A DNA stretch of 64,000 nucleotides, from NCBI GenBank assembly GCA_000818945.1, contig KN805389.1:287723-351722 (forward strand), written 5' to 3'. Numbering within the stretch: position 1 is the stretch's first letter; each line of letters opens with the position of its first letter. The notes under the pieces were generated by a model. The model made no database searches. It had not been told where the DNA came from and saw only the letters and a program-made list of their open reading frames with translations. Origin of the DNA: Schizochytrium sp. CCTCC M209059 (Eukaryota > Sar > Bigyra > Thraustochytrida > Thraustochytriidae). Positions 30,585-41,421 of this stretch are shown here, in pieces. Both the position numbers and the translations under genes were made by a program.

Positions 30585-31813
30585 TCAGCGCTTTTTGGCC
30601 GCAGCGGCTGCCGCGTCGGCCATAGCGCGGGCGCGCTCGCGTTCTGCGCGCCCGGCTTCGAACTGCCGCTCTTCGACGCGCTGAAGAAACTGCTGTTTCT
30701 CGACGTAGCCATCCTTTGCATACGCTTCGAGTTGGTCGCCAATTCCCTTTTCCTCCTTGAACTGATCCCAATCGTGCGAGGACTTTTCCACCGCACTCAT
30801 GGACTTTTTCGGATTCTTTAATTCGGATACAATCTTGTCCAGCTCGCTCTGCTTGGCCGCCTCGGAAGCCTTGGCTGCCGCCTGCTGAGCCTCGGCCGAG
30901 CTCTTGGCGACAGAGCGCACGACACTAATGGTCTGTCCTGCAAAATGCTTTTGCTCTTCGATCTTCATTTTGCCAGCGATGGCGAGCGCTGCTCGAGCAG
31001 CCTCGCTTGCTGCCTTTTTCTTGTCTGCGGAGGCTTCGTCGGAGTCCTCGAGGAGCCGCGCGAGGGACTTGTCCATTTTGCCGGTCTTTCGCTTTTTCTT
31101 TTTCCGTGGTCGATTCATTTCTGCCAGCAGCGCACCCATGCTTTTTGAAGCCAACGAAGACAAGGAAGAGCTCTTGTCGGCCTTATCTTCCTCGCCCTTG
31201 CTCGTTTCATCGCCGTTCATGGCTTGGGCCGTCGCATCGTCAGCTTCCGCCGAGACCTCATCATTTGCGATCGCGCCGTCGGAAGCCTTTGTTGCTGACC
31301 CTTCTCGAGAAGCTGTCGTCGCTTCTGCGGAGCTCGCGACCGCAGCGGGTTCTTCGTCCTCGTCTTCGTCGTCGCTAAGGGCGATTCCTCCGGCAGCTCT
31401 GTGCGCTCAAGGCGGTGAGGTCAGTCTCAAAGAGAGGGTCAACGGCGAAACCAGTGCAAGACCGTCCAAACGTACCCTCGTTTTCCCAGGAGCGCGGGGC
31501 CCTTGCGAGCTCCTTTTTTACCTTGCTTTTGCGCGTCGGCGTCTACGTCCACGCATGCCACGTCCGCCGGCAAGTTGTCATCGTCAGCTGCCTCTGCGAC
31601 GCCGTCTCACCGGCTCAACCAGCCAGTCCTGCACGACACGCTACTTATGCACTTGCTCTGCTCTGCGCCGCGGCATGTCTCGCAGCACTCTCACTCACCC
31701 GTCAGCTCGAAGGAGGCATCCTGCTCCTCGCCCTCGTCGCCGGCCTCTGGCTCTGCCGCGAGCTCTTCCTGCGTGCGCCTCTCCGCCAGCACCGCCGCCG
31801 CGCGTCGCGACAT
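30585..31813 (-). CDS. CFDP1: BCNT-domain protein (CFDP1/SWC5-like), two exons
   Basis: The C-terminal 80 residues are a BCNT domain: HDWDQFKEEKGIGDQLEAY, then GYVEKQQFLQRVEERQFE. In yeast Swc5 this domain belongs to the SWR1 complex that deposits H2A.Z. The continuous frame 30585-31220 gives 211 aa, but the acidic N-terminus typical of the family lies upstream behind an intron. Exon 1 is 31813-31699, beginning MSRRAAAVLAERRTQEEL, with donor GTGAGTGA in phase 1. Exon 2 begins at 31396 (acceptor CACAGAG) or 31387 (acceptor CCGGAG); both keep frame and lead into ALSDDEDEDEEPA. The 31396 choice gives about 308 aa. The middle has a KKKKRK basic patch and Ala-rich helix. It is nuclear by family. 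It shares its 5' region with PSF3. Confidence 0.85.
31397..31698 (-). other. Predicted intron of the BCNT-domain gene
   Basis: About 302 bp on the minus strand. The 5' end reads G|GTGAGTGA and the 3' end is an AG at 31397 (alternative at 31388). Removing it joins a 115-nt first exon in frame with the acidic stretch. Retaining it gives an in-frame TGA near 31407. Confidence 0.7.
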
Positions 31814-32752
31814 CGTGCGCAGCCTTGATGCGGCTTTGCTTTGACGAGTAACAAATTAGAAGAAAGCAATGATGGTAGAGGCGATCAATGCAGGCGCGTG
31901 CGTGCAGCACAAGTACCACGACATGCTTCTTCTTCTTCCTGTTCTTCTTCTCTGGAGAATGCTGCTGTGCATGCATCTAATTTTATCGTCACGCTCGTGG
32001 GACTTGGGCATTCTACTCATTGATACAAATGATTGAGAGAGGTGACACGTTCTCTCGGTTGCTCGAAAGTTGCCTCGCAAGAGCAACTCACCACTGGAAA
32101 CGCTACCTACGAATTCGCAACGCAATAATGGTGGCAATTTGCAATACTATAGCAGCGCGGCACTAGGACTCTCTCGCGCTTTGACAGATCTGCGAACGAT
32201 GAATGTTGATTTACTTTGCCACCTAGGCAAAAAGGAGAGTCTTTCTCATCTGCGCAATAATTGCGCAATGCCTGTAAATGCGGAGAAACCAATGAATTTA
32301 ATGGGTCATCATACCGGCAAGCAGTTGCTCTCCGTGAGCAGCCGCCTCGACCCTTCGCAGCATTGCTCTGTTTTGTTTCGTTTTGTTTTGCATAGGGCGC
32401 CCAATTTTCACTCCAAAAGACAAAAACCCTTGCTCGGATAAGACCATCACGGTATTGTCTTTTCGAGGGCCTTCCTGCCATTTACAACACAGTCAGTGCT
32501 TGCGCGTCTATCGAAGCCACTCTTGGCCTCTTCACAGTGTCTCTGTCGAAGCCATCCTTGTAGTCCTGTTCTGGGTCATGATAGCGTTGGAATACATGGG
32601 CACTCTTGCGACTTAACCGTCACAGCGCCTAGAAAAATAGTGCGAGAGACAGCAAACCGAGAGCGTACGTAAAGCGGCGTGCGGGAGCCCGTCGTGCGCG
32701 TGTCGTTCGGCGTCTCTGCGGCGCGAGGCGCGGCGCAGACCAAGACGACGCA
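31814..32752. other. Divergent intergenic region
   Basis: 939 bp between the divergent BCNT and PSF3 genes; AT-rich in the middle and GC-rich near both start codons. No open frame with recognisable domains and no clear repeat seen. Confidence 0.6.
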
Positions 32753-33331
32753 ATGGCGAGCGCTTACTACGACCTGGATGCGATACTCGCGGAGGAGGAG
32801 CGCGTGCCGACCACATTTTTGAGCGACGCGCAAGATCTGGGCATGTTAGACAGCTCGAGCGACAACGACGACCTCTCGCGTGGGACAAAGGCCGAGCTGC
32901 CCCTTTGGCTGGCCACCACGCTCGCGGAGAGAATTTGGGTAAAGCTTGAACTCCCGCGATGCTACCAGAGCCGCTTCAGAACATACTTGCTGGCGGACCC
33001 CACGGTCGTAGCCCTCAACGAGCGGTCTCCGACCTACTACGAGACTGGTTTCCGCCTCGCGAGCTTTGTGCGCGAGTCCTCCTCGCTCTGCGATTCATTA
33101 ATTCGTACGCTTGCCACGCGTTTCAAGGGCGTCATCGACAAGGCACAGAACTCGCGCAACGAGGACATCTCGAGCTTGACGCGCTCCATGACTGCAATCG
33201 AACGCAGGCTTTTCGACCTTGCCCACCAAGGTTCTATTGACATTCTTCTCTGGAAACAACGCGATAGCGAACGTATTCATAGTGCGCGAGGAATGAAGCG
33301 CAAACTCGGCGCTGCGAATGCAGCGAGATAG
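32753..33331 (+). CDS. PSF3: GINS complex subunit PSF3
   Basis: This 192-aa protein fits the usual PSF3 length. The N-terminal B-domain carries YYDLDAILAEEERVPTTF and DLGMLD, followed by KAELPLWLATTLAER, LPRCYQSRFRTYLLADP and VVALNERSPTYYETGFRLAS, the characteristic order for PSF3. The helical A-domain covers about 55-175. GINS (SLD5-PSF1-PSF2-PSF3) with MCM2-7 and CDC45 forms the replicative CMG helicase in the nucleus. The start codon lies just after GACGACGCA and is the first ATG of the frame. It converges with the LRR gene, 161 bp apart. Confidence 0.95.
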   Translation: MASAYYDLDAILAEEERVPTTFLSDAQDLGMLDSSSDNDDLSRGTKAELPLWLATTLAERIWVKLELPRCYQSRFRTYLLADPTVVALNERSPTYYETGFRLASFVRESSSLCDSLIRTLATRFKGVIDKAQNSRNEDISSLTRSMTAIERRLFDLAHQGSIDILLWKQRDSERIHSARGMKRKLGAANAAR

Positions 33332-33492
33332 CGACGCGGATGGACAAAAAATTGACAACAACTAATTCATTTCTAATCTTTAGTAAAAAATCTATGCTGC
33401 ATGCTCTGCCGAGCGTCTCGAATCAGGTCAGTGATTCCTTCTTGATTCAGTGATTGTACGCTTGTTCAATTTGCAGCTTAGTACTAGTGTGC

Positions 33493-33620
33493 TTATTCAG
33501 GGAGCGAGATATCGTCGAGGTCGGAGAGACCTGAGAGATCCGAGAGATCCATGTCTTCATCGCTCTCCCCTTCTTCCTCATCGTCCTCATTCATGTCACT
33601 CCCACTTTCGCTTTGGTTTC

Positions 33621-33651
<31 letters not shown>

Positions 33652-36600
33652 GCTCTCGCTCTCACTTTCACTCTCGCTTTCACTCTCGCTTTCACTTTCG
33701 GCGGTTCCTTTGGTCTTTTCAGAATCAAGACCAGTGGTTCCGTCTCCTTTTGGCTCGCCGTTGCTTGCAATTGGTGACGCCTTCGCTGAAGCGGCTTCGT
33801 ACGGAGATGAGGCAGTCGAGCCCGATGGCGGTGTCGCAAGCGTTAGACTTGATCCCGCAGTGAACGTACTCCCTTCAGCAAGACCAGTGCTGACCTTCAA
33901 TCGAGAAGGCGCTCGATTGGCCAGCATTATGCGAATACGATCATCAAGCGAGCTTGCGCTATCCTTTGCCTTCGCGCCAGCTGTTCCCGGACTTGACGGT
34001 GTACCGTGCGTGCTTGAAGGTTTGTCCTGGTGGTCCATCTCTTTTTGGCTACTGCGAACTTCATCTCTTTTACCACCTTCTCCTTCTTTACGCTCACTGA
34101 GGCCATCAGAGATTTCACTGCCATTGCTATTGTCAGCCAACATCCCATTGACAGACGACTCTTCACGATTGCCCAGCGAAGAGATTGAATTCTCATTGTC
34201 TATCCGCAAGCTGCCTGGCAGGGAATCAGCTTCACTCTCGCTCACGGGAGATGGCGGAGGAGGATTGGCCACGCGAAGGCCTTCATCTTTAGGAGAAGAA
34301 TGCATTGAGGTTGAGTTGGCCTGTAGCTCAGTGGAGGAGCGTGCAGAGCTTTGCTCGCGCGACGCAACGTGAGATGATGGCGAATCGACCTCCCATACAC
34401 CAGATGTAGTGTCATTGTTCCCACTATCGGACCTCTTTTCGTATTCGCGAGAATTCTCGTCATCGTTGTCACCACTGAGTTCCGCTTGCATACTGCCAGA
34501 ATTCGCGTGCGCATGAGACGCAGAAGCCTGCAGTCTCATGACTGGCGCAGGCATGTCTTCCTCGTCATCAGCGGGGTACATCTGACGCCACAATGGCGTG
34601 GAGGACCTTTCAGTCTCCTCTTGTGATGCTTCTGAGGACGGTTGTGCGTTGTCTGCGTCTTGATCTGCATGAACTGGAAGATAATGCTGATGTTGTAGTG
34701 GGGGCGTCTCCGCACTTTCGCTCGAGAGAGATGGTGAGTTCGCTGTGCCAAGAGAGGGCGAGCTCGGTTTTGCGACCTCGCTCTCTTCTGTTTCAGCTGT
34801 TTCGATCGGCGAATGATTCTGCGATAAGAGTCCTGCAGATGTCTGACTTTTTCTCACTGGACTTTCGTCCTCATACTCTGCTGCCTGCTCAGCTTCCCGA
34901 AGCTGCGTCTGTGCAGGAGAGGAGACATCTGGCACAAGAGGGGCCTTGGCGGGAGCAATCACATTCTCCAAAACGGGGGGCTCATTCGTTTTCGGCTCAT
35001 TCATTGCGCTGTGAGCGGCATCATCTCCTTGGACGTCCAAAGACGAATTAGCAGGAGCAACATGATTTGCAGCATCAAAAGCTTCCGTGCACAAACCAGA
35101 TTGAACCAGGTAGCTGCGGAAAGAAGCCACATTCTCCGAGTTAGGCGCTTCGGTTTCCAAGAGTTGAACAAAGTTGCGAACCGCAGCCTTGGCCATTTCT
35201 ACCTGACGATGGAGTGCAATCGCTTCAGCACAGACGCCGTTCCCGTGCTGCACTGGCGGCGCCTCGAGACGTTGCCACAGGCCGACATCCACAAGCCTTT
35301 CTCTGTAGTCGGTAACTTGGTCACGGGAGAAGGACTCGGCAACACTGATACGCCCGAGTACGGTGAGAGCCGTCTGTGTCATGCTATGTTGCTGGCGAGC
35401 ATCGACAAGCCAGTCTTCCAGCCTTCCTGAAAGCACAAAGTCGTCCACGACAGCTTCTGGGTTGTGCATTAATTGGTGTTGCGAGATTCCAGGTGAAAGA
35501 GGCATCATGGCTTGAACTTGGTTGCTGGATGTCTTTACCGTCAGCTTTGCTGCGGGCACGGAGGGTCGTCGTGGTGCTTGCGATGGTGGAGGAGAAAGAG
35601 GAGGGGGAGGAGGCGATGACATGAGATCATCAGATACGGAAAAGTTCATGCTGCCGCGAAAGGAGGACTGCAATGGAAGTGGTGGGGTTCTTGCCGCCGC
35701 TATCGCCGCCGTCGCGTGCATGGAAGGAAGAGGGGGGGGCGGAGGAGGCGGTGGGGGCGAAGGCGGTGGAGAAGCGTTTTGTTGGGATGTGGTTCTCCGA
35801 CGGGATGACGAGGCTGTTCCGACTGACGATTTCATCGACAACTCCGTAGTCATTGGACGGCGGACGGGCACACCACCTTGGCGACGACGATCCCCTCCTG
35901 TAGACTGTGCTCGAAGCTGCCGCACTTTGCGAGCTTCATCCCGTGTGCGTCGGAGCTCTCGGCGGGCTTCTTCTTCTGTTTCCTGCATGCCCTTGACGGT
36001 CTGACGACGAAATGCGTTGGTCGGCGTAAGCAGTGACTGCGATACTTGAACGGGCTGTGGATTTCCCGAGTTACGTCGTGGCGAGGCCAAATTGACGTTC
36101 AATGTATGACGTGCTTCGGATGACCCAAAGGCGACGACGCCGAGACCGTTTCGACGGCGCTGGTGCTGGTCCAGGGCGTCAGCACTTGGGGAAACGGGCA
36201 ATTTCGGCTTGGCAAGACGCTCGAGCATAGCATCTAGCTTGTCTTGTTCGAGCCGAAAGCCTTTGGGCAGGGCGTCTCCTCCCATGAGAAGAGCGTCTGC
36301 ACGAGCAATGACAGCGCCTCTTTCAGGGACGATGCGCGCATGAATAGTTGGCTCACTAAGTCGCTTGATGCGGTCCATGTCAGGCTTGCGGCGCTGCGGC
36401 GTGACTGTGCCCGACGACTCGTCGCTTACACCGCCTTTGCTGAGGCGCTTTCTTCGTCGGCGCATTGCTGACGAAGGTGGTAAAGGCGTTCCATCAAGGT
36501 CTTGAAGAGAAGGCATGAGATGTGTAAGTTGTGCCCGGTAGCGATGACCCTTTGCAACAGGGTTGTCGATGAGCCATAGGTCTTCGAGGTTGGTATTAAG

Positions 36601-39159
36601 CGCGAGAGCCCGCAAGGCAGTGGTGCTAGCAATACGGTTGTCGCGAAGATCAACCGTGCGCAGCGACTTTAAGCAGGCTAGGTACGAGGCATCCCGCACG
36701 CGATTATGGCCTGCTCGCAACGCTAGCAGCGAACCGAGGTGATCGATTCCTCGGAGCGTTCGCAGCAGATTGTGCGAAACGTCAAGAACTTTTAGTGCAG
36801 GGAGCGCGTCAGGCTTGATGTCCGCATCGAGGGCTCGCAGACGGTTGTGTGAGATGTCGAGCGTGTGAAGTTTGGAAAACACGCGATGCGGCGGCAACAG
36901 ACGAATATTCATGTTTGCACCGAGGCGGTTCCGGCTTGCTCGCAAGAGACAGAGGGTCTTGTCCTCACGTTCATCAAGATTCAGCATGACTTCGCAGAGC
37001 GACTCCAAGTCCCTGCCTGCAAAATCGAGTTCAGAAAGCACGGGTGCGACCATTTCCGCGTCGGTGTCGGTTGCCTTTGATGACGATATATCCAAAGCTG
37101 AACCCGCGTCGCTTGCCAGTGCGAGCTGTAGTAGTCCGGCATGATGCTCTGCGTCCTCGAGCACGTCATCTTCCGCAACGTCAGCAAGTTCAGAGGCGTG
37201 ATTACTCGTGTAAGAGGAGCGCCGCGTGCGCGTCTTTTGCCTCGCGCTAGCACTTTTACCTTTACTCTTTTTCTTCTTGCTCTTGCTCTTGCTCTTCCTT
37301 TTCTTCACATGGCCATCCTCATTATCCAGGCTGTCAGTCATTGCATCCAGGTCGCGAGAATCGTGAACTGTGCGCTGATTTTCTTTGCTTTGCATGCTCC
37401 TGTGGCTCGCATCACTCTCGCTAGAAGAAGAACTTGCGTGCGAAGATGTCGTGCTAAGCGTCGACATAGCAGACATGGCACTCTCAAGGTGTGAATGGGA
37501 AGAGGAAGCCGTGCGGACTGGATGCTCGCTCGAAGCATGTGTATCACTCCTGCTCGCACGCAATAGTCTGTCATCGCGGAGGGGGCTATCGAGAGATCGC
37601 GAAGCAGAAGCCGCAGAGTTCGCAGAACTTGACGCAGATCCCGAGTGGGACGGTGCGTCCATTGCAGACTCGTGACCGGAGTCAGAGTCGGATTCTGAGC
37701 CGGATTCTGATCCCGAACTCGATTCAGACTCTGACTCTGACTCTGACTCGGATCGCGATCCAAGATCGGATTCGGATTCGGAGCTCGATCCGGAACTCGA
37801 TCCGGACTCGGACTCGGAGTCAGATTCTGATCCAGATCCGGATTTGGACTCGCTTTCAGATCCGGAATCACTCCTCGAAGCATCGTTGAGATCACAGTTG
37901 GATTCGATAGAAGTCTCTTCTTGGAGATGGCGACCAGCGCTTGATGAAGTTGCGGAATGCCTGCTGCTAGAAGCTAGAGAAGAACCATTTGCAGATATGA
38001 CGCTTTGGGGAGAAGGTGGTTTTCTCGATACGGCAAGAGATGACTGGTGCTGTGTACCCGGTTCGGTCTCATCCAAGAGGGAGGGCGAGAGCAGACTGCT
38101 TTCCTGGTGAAACCCGAAAGAGTCCGCGACAGAGGACTCTGCGTCAGTGACGGAGGCCTCTTTTAGCTCGTTGCACTCGCGATCATTCTGATAGATTGTT
38201 TCGTGCGCAGCATGCCGCCAAGCGTCTTTAGGCTCAACAAGATTATACTTGCGCACAAGTAGCGCCTCTACTTCCCGCGATGGCAAGGCGAGCGTTGCGT
38301 GTGCGCCATTTTCGCCACGAACAATAAGAACAATGCGAACAAAAGCAGTGTATCGCACAAGACATGCGACGTCCGGTACCTCTGTTGCACGCGAAGATGC
38401 GGAAAATGCGGAGTGAAGACTGCTTGATCTGCGCTTCCGGGTGGGCGGAAGAGGCACTTCAGCCTCTTTCTCGACAAGAGAAAGATCTTGAAGAGCAGAG
38501 AGCACGAGACGGTGCCTGATTGGTTTCTGAAAGTATGCTTCGACAGCTGCGCGCACATTGAGCATACCGCTCAGGGCCCACGAAGTTGGACTGTGCTGAG
38601 AAGCGTCGATGTCGATCCCGTCGAGGTTGCGCACAAAGGCCCACGCGCAATTCAGATGAAGATTTGCATCCGCACACCGACCAAGGTTACGCAACAGGTT
38701 TGCATGAAGGTCTTCGGAAACGGCATTGCCATTAAGGTTGATGTCCTGCACGCAAAAGGCAACGTCGCGTCCAATGTACCAGGCTCCAGCGTCTGCTTGG
38801 GCGAATTGTTCGTCAAGCAAGGCAATGAGTGCCTTGACTCCTCGATCGGAGAGTCTGTTGTCACGAAGGTCGAGACGGGCAAGAATGGGTTCCCGCCTGA
38901 GAGCTGCCACAAGCGATCGCAAGTGAGCATCGGTGAGATCAACCTTGCGCAAGGCAAGCGTTGCACTGCCTTCCTTTGCCATTCTAATGACAGCCTGACG
39001 AATGGCGTCGGGACGTGATGCAGGGCCAAGGTCTTTCAAAAATGCCTCGGCAAAGGCGTCGAGACGAGTCTGAGGTACCTCGATCGCGGGCCGAGTCGGC
39101 GTCGCGACCTCATCATGCTTGCCGAGGAGCCGTCCCGAGGTCTTTCGAAGGAATTGCAT
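33493..39159 (-). CDS. 1888-aa leucine-rich-repeat protein with polyproline and Ser/Glu repeats
   Basis: A single frame begins at an ATG at 39159. An RNI-type LRR block lies at about 50-135 (LDLRDNRLSDRGVKALIALL). A Ser/Asp/Glu repeat tract follows at about 430-500, then a Lys/Ser basic patch (about 620-650). A second SDS22-like LRR block spans about 730-895: LHTLDISHNRLRALDADI, LKVLDVSHNLLRTLRGI, LRTVDLRDNRIAS, closing with an LRR-cap-like LEDLWLIDNPVAKG. Proline-rich stretches near 1135-1180 (nine consecutive Pro) could bind profilin or SH3/WW partners. The end is Ser/Glu-rich with an (SE)n run near 1816-1853. LRR plus polyproline suggests a cytoskeletal or ciliary scaffold, but no FH2 or other catalytic domain is present. 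Function unknown. Confidence 0.85.
33615..33700. repeat. Hexamer-like repeat encoding (Ser-Glu)n
   Basis: TTCACT/CTCGCT hexamers repeat for about 85 bp inside the LRR gene and encode alternating Ser-Glu on the minus strand. Similar Ser/Glu/Asp coding repeats occur at about 37670-37850. Confidence 0.85.
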
Positions 39160-39847
39160 GCTCGCTGACGTTTACACTGACGATTACGCTGATGATGATG
39201 CTGGCAATGTCGTGGCGTGGCGTCTCGTCGCGCAAAAGCTGAGTTCTTCTTGTCTACCTTGCGTTCACAACGAGGCCACCAGGGTTCGCGCAGCCGCGGC
39301 TGCGGCGCGCTTTCCTGTATCGGATGAACAAGAGACTCAGCTCCGCAGGCACAGCAGGTGCGCTGCGCGGCGGGAGTGCCTGCGCAGCAACGCCTGCGCG
39401 GCAGCAGATGATCCAGCGTCGGTGCGCTCTCGCAATCTGGCTGTCGCCGTGACGTGCTCAGGTCATGGCATATGTACGTTACGTTTTTTTTGGCATTTTT
39501 TTTTACCTAGGCCTAGTTCTCTACGAGGTGTAGGCCTAGGTAGACCTCCTGTAGGAAGGAGCCTCTTTCTTTGAAAAGGAAGATGGGTTGGACGGGACGC
39601 GATGGATGGGACGCGATGATAGATGTTTAGGAGGACGAAGATCTTTCTCATCTTGATGCGTTGTATCGCCCTCTCCCAACTAACTTATTCAAGGACACTC
39701 GGAAGAGGATCGCCAGAAGTTTAAAGATATTGTATTGTAACGAGACGGCAAGAAGCAGCAATCGTGGTGCTTACGGAAAATAGAATGGCAATGGACAAAG
39801 AATGCTGACAAAATAAAGAGATAATTGAGGAGTTGATAAGGAAAGGC
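39160..39847. other. Upstream region of the LRR gene with long hairpin
   Basis: GC-rich next to the LRR start, AT-rich beyond. It holds a perfect 12-bp inverted repeat at 39504-39542 between T-rich runs. Nothing coding is recognised. Confidence 0.6.
39504..39542. repeat. Perfect inverted repeat, 12-bp arms
   Basis: TACCTAGGCCTA (39504-39515) and TAGGCCTAGGTA (39531-39542) are exact reverse complements separated by 15 nt. It is flanked by T runs on the left. A terminator-like hairpin, a protein-binding site or a transposon remnant are all possible; no target-site duplication was seen. Confidence 0.95.
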
Positions 39848-40874
39848 CTATGCCGATTTTGCCTCAGGTGCACTGGTCTCTGCGTCCGGAGGGTTGGGGG
39901 AAAAGATCATAATGTAGTTCTCCGTGAGCGTGTCGATTTCAGGCTCCTCCACAAGCGTGAATCCGGCCGAAAGGATTTCGGAGCGGAAGGTGTCCTGATC
40001 TGCGCGAAGGTGCTGCAGGGCCCAGCCCTTGGGCTTTCGCCAGATCTTTTCGTCATCGCGATGAAAGTCAATCATGACGAGCTTGCCATCAGGCTTGAGA
40101 ATGCGGCGAACGTGGCGCATGACTGTGACGGGATAAGTAAGATGGTGATAGACGTCGCAGATAAAGACAACGTCGGCCACACCGTCCGCGATACTGAGCG
40201 AGTCCTCGGGGGACACGATAATTTCTGTGACGGACTTGACGAGCTCGTCTTTGTCAGCTTTGCGACGAAGAAGTTCGGCAAAGGCTTCGGAGATCTCGCT
40301 GGCGTAGAGCTTGCCTTCGCTGCCGACCATGTGGGCAAACGAAGAGAGAAAGAGGCCGGTGCCAGCGCCGAGATCGACGATGGTGGCGCCTTCTTTGAGG
40401 CCGTTGTCAGCCAGCAAGGCCTTGATCTTCTCGGCATTCATGGCAATATCGCGGCCTTCCGGGTTCTCAAAAATGCCCTGACCTTTGCCGTAGACCTCTT
40501 CGAGACGGTCGGCCTCCTCCTTGGGCTTGAGAAATACGCTGTTCACTCCGTCTGGAAACATCTGTATAGAGCAAAAGGGGGACAACAACAAAAGGTTCCC
40601 GTCGTCAGTTACTCCCCATTTCGATTGACAACGAGCAAGCGTCTCGCCGCGCGTCTCGGGTCTCGTTGTTCGGGCCTTTCTCGAGCGTGCACCGAGGTCG
40701 TCCCGACCGACCGAGTCCCCCCCCATCCCTCCATGCCTGGCCTCGTCCTCGGCACCACCGTTTGATTCCTCTGCCGGCCGCCGTCCAACTCACCTCGGTG
40801 CTAAAGGTCTTGGGCTCCTCCTTGGGCTCGGAGCCCGCCGCAGGCGTCGCCGTGGGCGCGTCCTCGGTCGTCAT
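39848..40874 (-). CDS. Class I SAM-dependent methyltransferase, two exons
   Basis: The catalytic exon (40561-39848) begins MFPDGVNSVFLKP and contains motif I VDLGAGTGLF, the acidic strand-2 end YASEIS, VFICDVYHHL and LKPDGKLVMIDF, in the UbiE-like order. Exon 1 (40874-40794) encodes 27 residues from MTTEDAPTATPAAG to FSTE and stops at a GTGAGT donor. The acceptor follows a pyrimidine tract (CTTTGCTCTATACAG), phase 0, giving about 264 aa. Reading through the intron instead gives an unrelated basic stretch. It probably methylates a small molecule or lipid; the substrate cannot be told. The exon 1 peptide is Thr/Ala/Pro-rich and not clearly a targeting signal. Confidence 0.85.
40562..40793 (-). 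other. Predicted intron of the methyltransferase gene
   Basis: 232 bp, minus strand. The donor is GAG|GTGAGTTGG at 40793 and the acceptor is a pyrimidine-rich stretch ending CAG at 40562. Phase 0. Confidence 0.85.
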
Positions 40875-41421
40875 CCTGCTCAGATCGATCGATTGTTTAA
40901 TCTCAATCTATCTTTCTCTCTTTCCTCCGTTCGGGGTCTGCTGCTCCGCCTTATCTTTGTATGTCAATCAACCCATGTCAAGCATAAGCTCACAAGCACA
41001 AGCACAAGCACAAGCACAAGCACAAGCAGCGCGTGCCAGGAGGGAGGCCGCAAACTCCCTCTTGGTAGGCGCAGTTGCCGCGGCAGGAAAATGTCCGGCC
41101 CCTGCCCAGTCCAGCCCGGTCCGGCCCTGTTCCTTCCCGGGAAGTGTTGTCGCAGTTGCGGCTGCTCGCCGGAGAGGAGGAGCACGAGACGCAGCCCCCG
41201 GCCGGGACGGGAAAAGGCCTGACAGTGAGAGGGGTCGCGACATAAAGTAGAGCGTGGCGGGGACGGAAGGGCCGGATTGACTGTGAAGTTAACCGAAACG
41301 AAGATGGTGATGATGGTGAAAAAGGCCGTACGGTCGTGAGAGGTTGGGTTCTACTTGCCGTGATGGCTAACGAAGAGGAAGGAACTTAGTCGTAGGTTAT
41401 AGCTTGTATACTACACGGCCA
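40875..41421. other. Intergenic region with (AAGCAC)n
   Basis: This is upstream of the methyltransferase and downstream of the next minus-strand gene. It carries an (AAGCAC)n hexamer microsatellite at 40990-41028. GC-rich afterwards; no gene recognised. Confidence 0.6.
40990..41028. repeat. (AAGCAC)n hexanucleotide microsatellite
   Basis: Six to seven units of the AAGCAC hexamer. The same unit occurs at 55520-55567 in the leader of the second SLC34 gene. Confidence 0.95.
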
